Source: Schizosaccharomyces osmophilus
Lineage: Eukaryota; Ascomycota; Schizosaccharomycetes; Schizosaccharomycetales; Schizosaccharomycetaceae
NCBI RefSeq assembly: GCF_027921745.1
Contig: NC_079240.1
Location: 55,001-119,000 of the forward strand
Direction of reading: 5' to 3'
DNA: 64,000 bases
Shown: positions 1 through 10,377 of the stretch, in pieces
Position numbering within the stretch: position 1 is the stretch's first letter
Layout: each line of letters starts with the position of its first letter
Position numbers and translations under genes: made by a program
The notes under the pieces: model-generated
Seen by the model: only the letters and a program-made list of their open reading frames with translations
Told to the model about the DNA's origin: nothing
Database searches by the model: none

Positions 1-330
1 CACCCTCTCTCGTTTCTTTTTTGTTTTTCTTTACCTTTTCTTCAACTTTTGCAACTTTGTTTATTTTTATAATTTTTCTTTTATTTTTTTCTATTTTTTC
101 TCTTCTTTTTCTTTCTCCTCTTTTCAATCTTTTCCCCTACTTTTCATTTTCTTTCCCTCTTGTTTTTCCTCCCGCTTCCCCTTCCTCCCAATATCTCTCC
201 CAAATCTCCCTCTCTTCCCCATTCTTTTTCCATATATCTTTTTCTTTTTATCTTTTCTTTTTCTTTTTTTCCTCTTTTTCCCCCTTTTCTCCCTTTCCTC
301 TTCTCTTTCCTCCTAATCCTCCCTCCTTTC
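1..330 (+). repeat. Polypyrimidine low-complexity tract
   Basis: For about 330 bases the plus strand is almost entirely T and C, with long runs of T broken by CTC and CCT blocks. The open frames across it are rich in Phe, Ser, Leu and Pro only because of this composition. It may be the pyrimidine-rich leader of a gene beyond the left edge, or simple-sequence DNA. Confidence 0.8.
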
Positions 331-1982
331 TTCTATCATCTTTGTAATGGTGAATTCAATAACTGGCAAAATGAGTTAACGCTTTAAGTTATTGATGGTT
401 CATTGTTGGATAAAGATGGTCTAGTTAGGTTATTTAAAAAGTACTCTTGAGAATTATGATAATAGCTTTAGAGAAATCGTATGTTTCGATTTGAGAGAGT
501 TTCTCTGTAGATTCTCCATGTGAATTTGAATATACTTAGTTGCTCTGTAAAGTGGTAAGTTGAGTGAGATAATAGCTTTAATTTTTTCTGTATACGACAA
601 GCCCACGTATCGGCTAAAAGTGGTTTTTGAAACCTCGTAGAAATGTTTATTCAATTGCGAAAAATATAACTAACTGCATGTTCATGAGGAAAAAAAAATA
701 TGGTTGCCTAGTTTTCATTGCTTTTTGTTTTAGTTGCTCATCGAGTATACGGTACGTTAATATCCGTGAATATAGATGTAGTTCTTAATAATAAAGACAT
801 AATCGAATCTTAAGGATGTTGTAACGATCCTGATAATTAGCTTCGTAAGTACAACCTTGTGATGAGTGTTTTTTTTTTCTATGTGTTTATTCTCATCAAA
901 GAGTAGTTAAATGGTATTTATTGTAGTTGCACTTACTGAGGAAATTGATAGAGACTGGTGACAAAAAACAAATATACCAGATTCCAGTTGGGTTAAAGCG
1001 AATTACAAAGTAAGAAAAATACTACAATGAAAAATAAAAAAAATAAATCGATAGAAGTTAAAGAAACTTAACGCAATGCTTCTTTCTATCCTTTACAAAA
1101 AGACTCGTTCATTAAAGATATAGATTGATATAAACTCCTAGTGTAAAGGATTCTTGCACACTGAAAGCATGATCATCTATGATTTTGGAAGAAAGCTTTT
1201 TTTGAATTCATAATTACAACAACGTCCAACAAAAACTCTCAATCCAAAAGAATGCCTTGAATTGTCATTTAAGCATATTTTCAGCAAAACTACATGTAGC
1301 TATTATAGCTTTAAAAATTGCTTTACTCAGTTTACCAGGCTTGACAAAAAATAAAAAACACTATAATAATGTGTCAACTACCCTCTTTTAGTTTCGGGAA
1401 AATGACAAATTGCTATTACTTACTTGGCGAAGACATCATCTAAACAATAATGCAGAAATTTCGACACAAGCTTTATCATACCTATCGCTAAGTGATATCT
1501 TCTTTCTTTTTTAAAGACAGCAACATTCAAGCTTGTCGAACACCAATACGACAAAAAAAATTATCAGCATCGTGTTTTAGTTAGTGTATTCAAAATCAAT
1601 GGAGAAACTAGGTAAACATTTTTGACAGCTCAGACTGAAATTACAAAATACTAGATGTATATTGCAACTGTTTAGTCAAAATCTTCGAGTCGATTTTTTT
1701 TTCTCTTTATTGCGAGTCTATTTTTTGTTAGCATTTCTCTCATACAAAAATTAAACAATTAGAAGTCCTGCATCTTGCCTACCATACGTTTTCGGAAGCG
1801 ATGGAAGCCCTCGTAAAAGGAAAGCTTACCGCTAACAAATCTCATTACTAAGATGACGTAGGTAGAGATAGGGTTCTTCAATATGAATACATGAGAGGCT
1901 GACTTTAACAAAACAGTAGTAAACTTCAACACTTGTTTTATTATACATTTGCATACGTTTTTTAAGTTTTATGAACAGTACC
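331..1982. other. Gene-free AT-rich stretch
   Basis: I see no convincing coding frame here. The stretch is AT-rich with scattered A and T runs. The last 150 bases must contain the promoter of the first dehydrogenase gene; no clear TATA box stands out. Confidence 0.5.
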
Positions 1983-2762
1983 ATGTCAAATAACAGTCTT
2001 CCTCTCGAAAACAAAGTCGCCATCGTCACAGGAGGCTCCAGAGGTATCGGAGCAGGAATTGCTGAAACATTGGCAAGCCGTGGTGCCAAGGTTGCTATTA
2101 CATTTACCTCTGAAAGCAGTAAAGATGCAACGGAACAATTGGTGAAAAAGATTAAGGATTTTGGCACTTCAGCAGACGCCATCACTATTCAAGCCGACTT
2201 GCGTAACGTTGCAAGTGCTAAGCTAATCGTCGATACTACTGTCAAAGCTTTTGGTCCCACCATCCATATTCTCGTCAATAATGCCGGAATTGCATACGAC
2301 CGTACTCCTATAGGAAGTACATCTGTTGAGGACTACAATAGTATCTTTGACGTAAATGTTCGAGCCGTCTTCTTCATGGGAGAAGCCGTAGCACCCCATC
2401 TCCCCAATAAAGGTGGTAGAATCATTAACATAGGAAGTATTGCAGGTAGAGGATCAGCTAGCCGAATCCCTTTGTATTGTGCAAGCAAGGCTGCTCTTGA
2501 AGGGTTCACAAGATGCTGGGCCGCTGAATTAGGTCCTAAAGGCCATACCGTCAATCAAGTCAATCCGGGTGCGGTGGAGACAGATATGCTAAGGGGAATA
2601 GATAGCTCAGTAACTAATGCGTATAAAGACATGACTCCTATGGAAAACCGCTTTGGACAGCCTCAGGATATTGCAGACATTGTAGGGTTTCTTGCTGAAG
2701 AAAGCAGCCGATGGATCACCGGACAAACAATTTCAGCTTCTGGCGGTCTCAAAATGTATTAA
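1983..2762 (+). CDS. Short-chain dehydrogenase/reductase, copy 1
   Basis: A complete 259-residue classical SDR, expected to be an NAD(P)-dependent cytosolic oxidoreductase; its substrate cannot be read from the sequence. Visible motifs are the cofactor loop TGGSRGIG (residues 16-23), NNAG (99-102), the catalytic Ser152 in NIGS, and Tyr165-x-x-x-Lys169. The C-terminal ITGQ...SGG signature of 3-oxoacyl-ACP-reductase-like SDRs is present. An ATG four codons upstream (1971) is in frame, but the MSNNSL start is shared by all three copies, so I chose 1983. The gene is intronless. It is about 92% identical to copy 2 over the first 100 residues, while a segment around residues 180-205 matches copy 3 better, which suggests gene conversion. 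A Tf-like solo LTR follows about 430 bp downstream. Confidence 0.9.
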   Translation: MSNNSLPLENKVAIVTGGSRGIGAGIAETLASRGAKVAITFTSESSKDATEQLVKKIKDFGTSADAITIQADLRNVASAKLIVDTTVKAFGPTIHILVNNAGIAYDRTPIGSTSVEDYNSIFDVNVRAVFFMGEAVAPHLPNKGGRIINIGSIAGRGSASRIPLYCASKAALEGFTRCWAAELGPKGHTVNQVNPGAVETDMLRGIDSSVTNAYKDMTPMENRFGQPQDIADIVGFLAEESSRWITGQTISASGGLKMY

Positions 2763-3193
2763 TATTGAGGCAAGGAATGAAGAAAAGTGGAATATATATC
2801 AGTAAAGCAACCTTTGAAGCTGAAATCTAAATTGGTATAAATCTTAAACATCAACCGAATGGTAAAATGAAGCAGGAAACGAAGGAAAATACGGTTACTT
2901 AGGACCATGGACAAAAGCTGCTTACTGGCAATTATAAAATTTTGAAGACGAGTGTCTTGAAAAGGATTTAAGAACGCTATTGTACTATATACTCTGGAAC
3001 GAAAAGCAAGTGCCTCTTAGAGCTTAGTTGTTTAGAGATAAATAGAACTTTTTTTTTTAATTTTTAACAATCTGAAATTTAAGTTTAAAAGCCTTACACG
3101 TAAAGACTATCTAAAATGACTTAAGTAGGGTAAAGCATTTTTTCAACATTCTACTGCAGCTTACTGACTATCATTCAATTATTAATCTATATC
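2763..3193. other. Spacer between dehydrogenase copy 1 and LTR
   Basis: No coding frame or RNA gene is recognisable. It presumably holds the 3' UTR and terminator of the upstream dehydrogenase. Confidence 0.4.
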
Positions 3194-3567
3194 TGTCACA
3201 GGTTAGATCTCACTTGTTATGAGAATAAGTTATCGGTGGAAAAATGTAATTACAATTTCGGGCAATTGTATGCTTTTATACTACTTGGATTAAATAGCAA
3301 TAGCTTCCAAGGATCTGATTCACTAAGCAAGTTGTAAAAACAATTTTATTTAGCTAGATCAGTCAAATCTTCCAATCTGAAGATTTGAGCTCTCAGCAGA
3401 GGTATATATATCTTTCTAGGATTAGTAAGCTTTTAAATAACTTTAGTTCTAGATTTATAAAATTTTGAATCGCAAAAATGAACATTTAGTTTTTGTAATA
3501 ACGTATTTGATAATACAATACATTTATTGTATCAAAATATTAGTAATATTGTATACCAGTTATGACA
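3194..3567 (+). mobile_element. Tf-like solo LTR, copy A
   Basis: A 374-bp unit starting TGTCACA and ending TATGACA, so its ends form the inverted TGTCA/TGACA typical of fission-yeast Tf (Ty3/gypsy) LTRs. Its 3' half is nearly identical to the LTR at 13456-13851. It carries a 10-bp perfect hairpin (around 3372-3397) followed by a TATA-rich box. No internal retrotransposon sequence lies next to it and no matching target duplication is visible, so it is an old solo LTR. The near identity to copy C suggests a relatively recent family. Confidence 0.8.
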
Positions 3568-4214
3568 ACGAGGAAATATATGCTCAATCAGAGGAATTCA
3601 TTCTTACACCGCCAAACGCTTAAAGCAGCATCCTCTCTTTCCTTTTCAGGCAGGATCCGGATTATTACCTGAGATTGTATTGTCTAGTTTATTTGAATTA
3701 GCTTCTATCCAAATTCTTAGCTTAACGCCTCTAATGGAATGTTTATCATAATTTTACTGATGCTAAAGTTAGTATGTCGCAATATTTTCAGAAGTTGACT
3801 CGATTCATCTGTAAAGGCTTCTTTTGAAATATATACTATGAAGTAGACTTGTCTCCATTCTCAAACTATATACCCTTCAACATTGAAATTTGTCAAGAAA
3901 ACAAGCATGTTACTAAGCATTTTGAAAATAATTATATTAAAAACATCTCGATTCATCTCGACAAAGTCGTTCAGCAGTTATGAGTACAAGACTCAACGTA
4001 ATGTAACGTTCAAAGAATTACAGTCGAATTCCACTTATATGGTTGCATTAAAAAGAGTAGTTTCAATTATAAAAAATATTAAATATCTAATTTCATTCAT
4101 TCATGCAGTTTTTGTCGTCAAATCGTCAATGCTAAATTATCATAAAAAACATAATGGTCGTAAACTCGTCAATCGGTTTTGCTCCATCATAGTTTATCCA
4201 ATTCGGTCTCAGAT
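3568..4214. other. Spacer between LTR and hsp16
   Basis: AT-rich, with no conserved coding signal. The 111-codon frame at 3883-4218 has random-looking composition and runs into the end of hsp16, so I do not call it a gene. The stretch should include the hsp16 3' UTR on the minus strand. Confidence 0.4.
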
Positions 4215-4646
4215 TTAGTTAATGGCGATTTGCTTCTTGGAACGGGATTCCTCAATCTTGGGCAAGACAACGCTTAGAATACCGTGGTTGAACTGAGCTT
4301 CAATACGATCGGCATCTACCTTGTTTGGAATGGTGATTGTTCGGGAAAAGGAACCAAAGCGACGTTCCGACCATCTTTGGTTTCCCTTGTCGCCTTCGCT
4401 CTTGCGCTCATTCACAGATTCACCAGAAATGGTAAGTTTTCCTTCGTCGTAATGAACTTCAACGTCTTGCTTTTTGACACCAGGAAGTTCTACATCCACT
4501 TCGACGGTATCTTTGCCTTCGTGAACATCGATAGCAGGTGACAAATCGCCAACACGATTTTGGCGTTGGACACGAGGAGAATAACTCAGAAAGTCAGAAA
4601 AGACGTCTTGGAAAGGGTGCAACTCGAAGAAAGGTTGAAGAGACAT
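4215..4646 (-). CDS. hsp16: Small heat shock protein Hsp16
   Basis: A complete 143-residue small heat shock protein, the same length as S. pombe Hsp16, which it closely resembles from memory, including the MSLQPFF start and the C-terminal KKQIAI. The alpha-crystallin domain covers roughly residues 40-143, with the DVEVHYDEGKLTISGE strand region, the basic RWSERRFGSFSRTI segment and the IEAQFNHGILSVVLPK segment. It should act as an ATP-independent oligomeric chaperone that holds unfolding proteins in the cytosol and nucleus during heat stress. An in-frame upstream start at 4682 would add 12 unlike residues, so I prefer 4646. The gene is intronless, as expected for a heat-shock gene. Confidence 0.96.
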   Translation of the reverse strand: MSLQPFFELHPFQDVFSDFLSYSPRVQRQNRVGDLSPAIDVHEGKDTVEVDVELPGVKKQDVEVHYDEGKLTISGESVNERKSEGDKGNQRWSERRFGSFSRTITIPNKVDADRIEAQFNHGILSVVLPKIEESRSKKQIAIN

Positions 4647-4742
4647 TGTAGATAGAGCTTGTTGATTATAAATAGCAATCAAAGAATCCTTATATTCTAT
4701 TTCTTTTTTGTCAATGTTGTTGAATCTCCTCTACTGCACTCC

Positions 4743-4750
4743 TATTTATA
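4743..4750 (-). promoter_or_regulatory. TATA box of hsp16
   Basis: TATAAATA reads on the minus strand about 97 bp upstream of the hsp16 start codon. Further upstream (about 4790-4850) there are several TTC triplets near heat-shock-element spacing, but no perfect nTTCnnGAAn array, so I do not call an HSE. Confidence 0.55.
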
Positions 4751-5300
4751 AGTGAACACAAGGATGGTTCGATCATTTCTTTAGAGCCCTAGTACTTTCT
4801 AGATGCGGCCACTTGGCCACCACCGGGATTCCACGCATTCCCGTGTATTTCATTTATCTCTCATGTCATTTTTTAGTTCTTTCTTTTCAATCTGAATAAG
4901 AAAAAGGAATTTTCTTTGCTTTTGCTTTTGCTTTTGTTTTCTTTTTCCTTGAATCCTTTTGTTTACTACAGCTTCACTCGTCATTCACGATATCTCTAGA
5001 AAAATCATCTATTCCTCTTTTGTATGATGAAAAGTAACGAACGTTCTCGCATATTCCGACTTGATTAGTACAGCTTTCCTAGGTGGTTTCGTAGAATGTG
5101 CATCATTTAAGAAGAGTTTGTTTTGATTCCTTTACACTTTTCAAACCTTGGGACTTTTGCAAGAGCATATTCCATTTACTCGTGAAAAAATACCAAAGAT
5201 AGAGCTGAGTAAAATTGGGTCTTAAAGGATATTAAGATAACGCAACGCTAAAGACCATCAACTCTAATGGGTTAGATTAGTTTTACAAAGCCGCTTTAAC

Positions 5301-5419
5301 GTCTACGGCCATACCTAGGCGAAAACACCAGTTCCCGTCCGATCACTGCAGTTAAGCGTCTGAGGGTTTCGTTAGTACTATGGTTGGAGACAACATGGGA
5401 ATCCGGAATGCTGTAGGCT
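5301..5419 (+). rRNA. 5S ribosomal RNA gene
   Basis: The 119-base sequence starts GTCTACGGCCATACC and ends GCTGTAGGCT, matching the S. pombe 5S rRNA almost base for base as I remember it. The ends pair as helix I (GTCTACGGC with GCTGTAGGC). The internal control region for TFIIIA is intact (the AAGCGTCTGAGGG region). A short T run follows as the Pol III stop. It lies alone, which fits the dispersed 5S genes of fission yeasts rather than an rDNA array. It should be transcribed by Pol III and supply the 60S subunit. Confidence 0.95.
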
Positions 5420-5682
5420 TTTCAATGTCCATCGTTTTTATTTTTATTTAAATTCTGTCAACTTGAACCAAAAGGGAGTGCAAATGCTTTTATCTAAGAA
5501 GGCTGGTAATCCTGCCAAAGTCTCCGACCAAAAGGAAAAAAATATTTCTTTCTTTTCTTTATTCATTATATTTAAAAAAGCCATCCCATTTTTTAGGATA
5601 CGGTCTCAATAGCTGGTCTGCAAGACGTTCCTTACTCCCAACCGTTCTAGCTTTTGACCAAAATTCCAGTTTTCATCAATGA
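5420..5682. other. Spacer after 5S gene
   Basis: Short AT-rich spacer with T and A runs; the T tract just after the 5S gene should stop Pol III. Nothing else recognised. Confidence 0.4.
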
Positions 5683-6534
5683 TTACAACGACTGGACAAA
5701 GGTATTGATGCGAATTGCAATCTGAGCAATCTTGTCACCGTCACCAGCATCGGAGTCAAACGAACTAACCGTAAGTGATTTGGGGGTACACGTCTTGGGT
5801 ATCAAGTTCATGCAGGCGATCAAGTCAGATTCAAGGAAATCAACAAGAGATGGATAATCGTTATCTTTTCTGCATGACTTGCCTAAAACATCCAGACCAA
5901 CATGAACCAGAGCCGGACTGTATGACCGCCGTTCAAGTTGGGTAATGAGCTCGCGGACGAAATCCACTTTCTTGAGGTGTCACCTCAAATATTTTTCTTG
6001 CCAGCACCAATTACACGTTTCGCTGAACCCTGGATTGATCGCGCAGACCACAGTAAAGGAACCGGTGATAGTCGAACGGCTCAAATCCCGGCAAAGTTTT
6101 TATTAACGTCTTCCAACTTTCACCTTTGAGTATGGACAAATCCATGGATTAACATAGCCGTTCTCGTGGACATCAGGAGGGTCAAGATCGTTATGAGCAT
6201 CATAGTATTTGAACGCTAAATCCTTGATTTTCAGCCCACACGCGACAGCAGAGCTAGCCATGGAATTACGAAAAATAATAAGGGGAAATGTGTTCTTTGC
6301 GGTGGCCTCGGTAGCTGCAATCGATATACGTCGCGAAATCTCAAAACTGCGGCCGATTTTACCCTCAAAGTCATCCAAGCAATTGATTTCCTTCTACTAA
6401 ATCTTGGCATATAGCCGCTCTAGTTTTCGGTCCAATCCCAGCGATCGAATCCGCTTGGAACCATTGCCCACACGGTTATCACGAAGGCCAACATGATATG
6501 GAGAAAAGATAATGGTAATGGTACAGGTGGACAT
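5683..6534 (-). pseudogene. Arginase-like ureohydrolase pseudogene
   Basis: On the minus strand three reading-frame pieces follow one another in the order of an arginase-family enzyme. The N-terminal piece has the PYHVGLRDNRVGNG start. The middle piece has the manganese-site motif DAHNDLD, preceded by a GN-type loop now read as FRNSMAS. The C-terminal piece has VHVGLDVLG (normally HVDLDVLD, so a metal-ligand Asp is replaced) and SFDSDAGDGDK. The first two pieces share a frame but are separated by two adjacent stops near 6403-6410. A frame change falls near 6140 and at least one more stop and frame change near 5980-6000. It is a host gene copy that has decayed. Active arginases hydrolyse arginine to ornithine and urea. 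It lies directly beyond the 5S gene. Confidence 0.8.
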
Positions 6535-6862
6535 TATAGGTTTGATATTTATTTTTTTGGAAACAATCATTTTGGTAATTATAAGTTTTAACCATAATGA
6601 AAACACCCTGATTCTTTCTTTACTTTTATATCTTTGTTAATGGTCTAAACTTTTGTTATCAGAACACAACCAACTGTTTTTCGATTAAGCAGTCTGAAAT
6701 TTTGCAATTCCTTGTAGACTTGCATCTACTCTTTGCAAAGAATGTATAAAAAGAAAAAAGAAATCCCCATTCAAAAAAAACCAAGGACATCATCAATACT
6801 ACAGATTTAAATCCCTAATTATTCTGGTTCATTACTCGCAATATTCATGTCTTTTTGCCTTT
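6535..6862. other. Spacer between arginase relic and oxygenase
   Basis: About 330 bases of AT-rich DNA. It would hold the former promoter of the arginase relic and the oxygenase 3' UTR. No further feature seen. Confidence 0.4.
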
Positions 6863-7854
6863 TTACGTTGGTGAACCATGCTGAGCTTGACTGTCATTCA
6901 ACCTTGTTTCTTTATATTTACGGACAGTTGTTTTGTCTGCATTTTTTCCATGCTGTTCATCGGACATTCGGGTTATAGGATAATCCAAGTCAGGAATCGC
7001 AGAATAAGCAATTAGTTGTCCTTTCATCATTTGGGGATCGATTTTTATCTGATGGATGCTGCTTTTTAGCTTACCATTGGTCAAGAAGGGCAACATATCT
7101 GCAATGTTCACTCTGAGGCAAGCAAGTTGTTAATAAAAAGGACAGAACAAATACAATATAAGTTTTTTACATACGAAATCACATCCTTGTCAATTGAAAC
7201 TCTAACCCAATCGGGTATAATATCCACTTCTGGAGGTTTGATTTGTAAAAATCCTTCTTTTCTTTGAATAAGTAGGGTGATTGTCCCACAATCAAAATTA
7301 CAATCAGTATCCACATCGTCCTTTTTGTGTTCTACTCCCTCAGGAACGCTATACTTTATGAGACGAATAAAGTCCTCGGTAGAACTATGGTATTTGCTAA
7401 AGAAATCACTTGGAAGTTCTAATCCAAGAGCGATTAAATCAAGAAGTTTTAGTGAAAGATTGTAGCATTGTTTCTGAAACAGTGTCATTTCGGGCAAGAA
7501 TTTACGGATGGCGGGGCTAATAACTTCTCGATTTGAGTGAGGAAATCTTGCTAGGTCATAAAATTCCTTCGTGGCTTTAGTAGATGGATCATCTGAATAC
7601 AACTTTTCACCCATACGTTTTGAATATCCTGCTTGCAATTCTCCTCCTTTAAACCTGAATTTTTCCTTTTCCTCAATTGGTAAATTAAAAAACTCATCGC
7701 TGATTTTAAAGACTCCTTCCATCTGTTCTATATCAATTCCGTGGTTTTTCACCATGAAAAATCCCCATTCTTTACAAGCATTGACCACCTTCATACTAAC
7801 AAAGTGTGTATTTTGCTCAGACAGATCTATAAAGGGTAAATGTAACGATTCCAT
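6863..7854 (-). CDS. 2-oxoglutarate/Fe(II) oxygenase-like protein (isopenicillin N synthase family), active site altered
   Basis: Two exons, 7854-7175 and 7112-6863, join across a 62-nt intron (donor GTATGT, acceptor CAG) to give 309 residues, the usual size for the family. The N-terminal DIOX_N region includes ACKEWGFFMVKNHG (26-39). The 2OG-FeII core has TITLLIQ (191-197), VNIADML and the second iron histidine in SSIHQI (His247). The first iron ligand, normally His in H-x-D, is Asn186 here (NFD, read as AAT TTT GAT). The Arg-x-Ser that binds 2-oxoglutarate, expected near residues 257-261, is also not seen (KGQLIAY). The reading frame is otherwise intact, so this is either a pseudo-enzyme or a recently inactivated copy. 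S. pombe SPCC1494.01 is the relative I recall; there it lies beside taf13, unlike here. Confidence 0.85.
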
Positions 7855-8568
7855 TTGGCATAGGTATAGTTATTAATATAATGAGAGTATAAAATGAGTG
7901 AATTCCAAAACTTAGACGGACGTAGAATTCTTTGTTGTTGTACGTTAAGAAGCTAATAAAACAGTAATACTCTTTACGATCATTCAAAGCCCTTCTTCAA
8001 CTGAAGAAAAGTCATATAAGTACGTAATAGTTTTGTCATATATGTACTTATCTCTTGCCACTAGATATTTGTTAAACGAAAATTCTAATTTTATTTAATT
8101 TTATACTACTTGGCCATCATTCGTTTAATTCTGTGATTTTTTAATAGGATAAAACTTTCCATTATAGAGAAGAAATTTCCTTTCATCCTTGACAACTTAA
8201 GTTTAACACTACCCACTATTAAGCTGAAAAGTTTTGTTCTTTTTAGTAAAAGAAGAAACTTCGAACAACGTGGGCTTACTGCTCAACTTGGCTTCATTCT
8301 CTCGCTGTATGCATTCTTCTATTTTATAAGAGTGAAACTAACACCTGTGACTTGACGTTAGCTTTCACTCTCATACCCACTACCTCCGTCTTGCTCTTAC
8401 TCCGTAGTCATACGTACCCTTTACTTACAGTTATTTATTATTGCAACACCAATTGTCACTTGATCTCCAACTTTCATCTTGAACTTGGTACATTCTTTAT
8501 ACGTACGTGTTGTTCTTCATTGTAGCTATTAGAAAAAAAAAATCAAATCAGATTTTCTCTCTTGTTGC
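7855..8568. other. Spacer upstream of oxygenase
   Basis: No gene seen. It includes pyrimidine-rich CT blocks around 8290-8410 and several TACGTA palindromes (8021, 8412 and 8501 areas). It should contain the oxygenase promoter on the minus strand. Confidence 0.4.
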
Positions 8569-9440
8569 TTGCCCGATTTTTACAAACAGAATTTGGAAAC
8601 AAATTGCACGATTGTCTCTTCTCTTTCTTTCCAGTATGAACATGTCTATGGTCTAAGAAGGAATGAGCGCCAACAAAGCGATTTAGGATTCATCGAATAC
8701 AAATTCAAATACAAACGAGATGATCAACTCTTTCTTACGCTGCTTCATGAACCTATCTTTGTTTACTCCACAAATCATTATTCCGATCTCGCGAAAGCAC
8801 TGGGAGCACTAGAAACCTCTGTAATCGAAAGAAAGTAAGAGGATGTCTGGTATTACTACCAATACATCAATTTAAACTCATAGTTGGACCCAAAAAACAT
8901 TGAGGAATTTGAGTGAATCTCAGACATGAAACCTATTTGCGAAAAAAGCGAATATGAGTTCTGTCGTCTTCTCCCGACTCCAAGTGAAAGTGTGCGAGAC
9001 TTGTTGTTGAAAAACATTTTTAAGATTTACCAACGCTTTTACTTTCCAAAACCTATTGAATTTTTTTATCTAGGCTCTTCCTGAGAGAAAGATCCCCATC
9101 GAGTGGTTTAATTGACTTTTGATATATCGGAGAAGACACGCTTCTCAAGACAATGTTAAAACCCGTCGCGTAGGAAGTAACGGATGGATACCAAGAGCAG
9201 AAAAATTTTGAAAGAATTGCATCTAGCTATTCAACAGAAACAATATATCAACGTTTCGTTTACGGCTCAACTATAGACTACAAAGACATTTCTAGGTTTG
9301 AAAGGATTGCCGATTTGATACCTTTTTTAAAAGAACACAAGATTACGGAATCTTTACTATGTCAAGTATTGGAAACTTTTGCTAATACAGTGTAAAAAAA
9401 GATCTGGAGACGGTTTATTGAAACTACAGGCTTTTTTTAG
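8569..9440 (+). pseudogene. Unidentified gene relic
   Basis: A clean 80-codon frame (8569-8838, containing SFQYEHVYGLRRNERQQSDLG) gives way to protein-like segments that move between frames. Examples are SEYEFCRLLPTPSESV and KNIFKIYQRFYFPKPIEFFYLG near 8930-9070, and YQRFVYGSTIDYKDISRFE plus PFLKEHKITESLLCQVLETF near 9240-9390. Base composition is higher in GC than the flanks, as in coding DNA. I do not recognise the family. It reads best as a roughly 290-residue host gene with several frameshifts and stops. Confidence 0.45.
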
Positions 9441-10129
9441 TAAATTTACTTCATTCATATTACCATTTCTGTATTCGTTGCTTTGTTTCATTTAATCTAA
9501 ATGGAACTAAACTGATAGATTTCTTTTCCAACAAACCTGCAAACCATTATTTTGCATTTTAAAGTATGTGCATTCTTCTCGTTTCTACCTAACATGAACT
9601 TGAATTCTAAATCTAATTCTTATCCTTTTGACAAAAACTCGTCAGAGACTAAGACTACCATCTCATAAAATATTAACAATTTGGAACGAGTCAAATTCTT
9701 ATTTTTATCTAGTATGTTGTTCAATCCTCTGTTGGTTTCTTCCTTTGATGATAAGTACTATTCATATACTCGCGAATCTTAGTTGGTGCAAAAATAAAGA
9801 GTGACGGAAACAAGTAAAGTCCTCAATCCTTTCATAAACAATAAAATAACTACCTTAAAGTTGAGCTAATCGGATTGTACTGTAAGTACGAATCTCAGAT
9901 GCGACATATTACGTTTATCATAATCATATATTTTATCTACCATATTTGGAAGACCCTTCCTTCATCTTCCTTCAATATTACTATGTTTTTGGTCTCCTGA
10001 ACGAGTAACAACGGCGGTTTTATCGTTGACGCACGAAGCATTATTTAGACAGGATAACACGTGATCTTTGTATAAGCCCAAGTTTTATCGTGTCCAAAAT
10101 GAAATCCAAAATCATAGCAGCTTAGCTTT
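9441..10129. other. Spacer between two relics
   Basis: AT-rich with no coding signal that I can support. Confidence 0.4.
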
Positions 10130-10377
10130 CTTCCATAAGAACTGAATATGATGCCTTTTGATGAAGCCTATCAACCCTTATGATGGTAACGCTGGTTTTT
10201 CAGAGTACGGTTGGGCAAGGTCACTAAGGAAGAGAGGTATTAGAAGGAAATTTTTGGAGACGCTGCGATTCAAAAGTTCCTGCCATTGCTTTACCGGAGA
10301 TTGCAACGGATATGAATGGTACATTCATATGCTGCATAATCCGAGATGTTGTTAGTCCTCAAGTAGCATGGTAATCG
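10130..10377 (+). pseudogene. Short unidentified gene fragment
   Basis: Protein-like text runs through three frames in turn. First comes PINPYDGNAGFSEYGWARSL (from about 10168). Then comes GDAAIQKFLPLLYR (about 10258-10300) in a second frame, and then ATDMNGTFICCIIRDVVSPQ (about 10303-10365) in a third, closing at a stop. This is the pattern of a coding end that suffered small indels. The family is not recognised and no upstream part is visible. Confidence 0.45.

Noticed and set aside
21-387. Frames of 108 and 75 codons in the pyrimidine tract
   Set aside because: They consist almost only of Phe, Ser, Leu and Pro because of base composition and have no protein-like order.
3883-4218. 111-codon plus-strand frame before hsp16
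   Set aside because: Random composition, no recognisable domain, and it overlaps the end of hsp16 on the other strand.
4790-4850. Heat-shock element upstream of hsp16
   Set aside because: TTC triplets occur but not in the alternating nTTCnnGAAn arrangement needed for a call.
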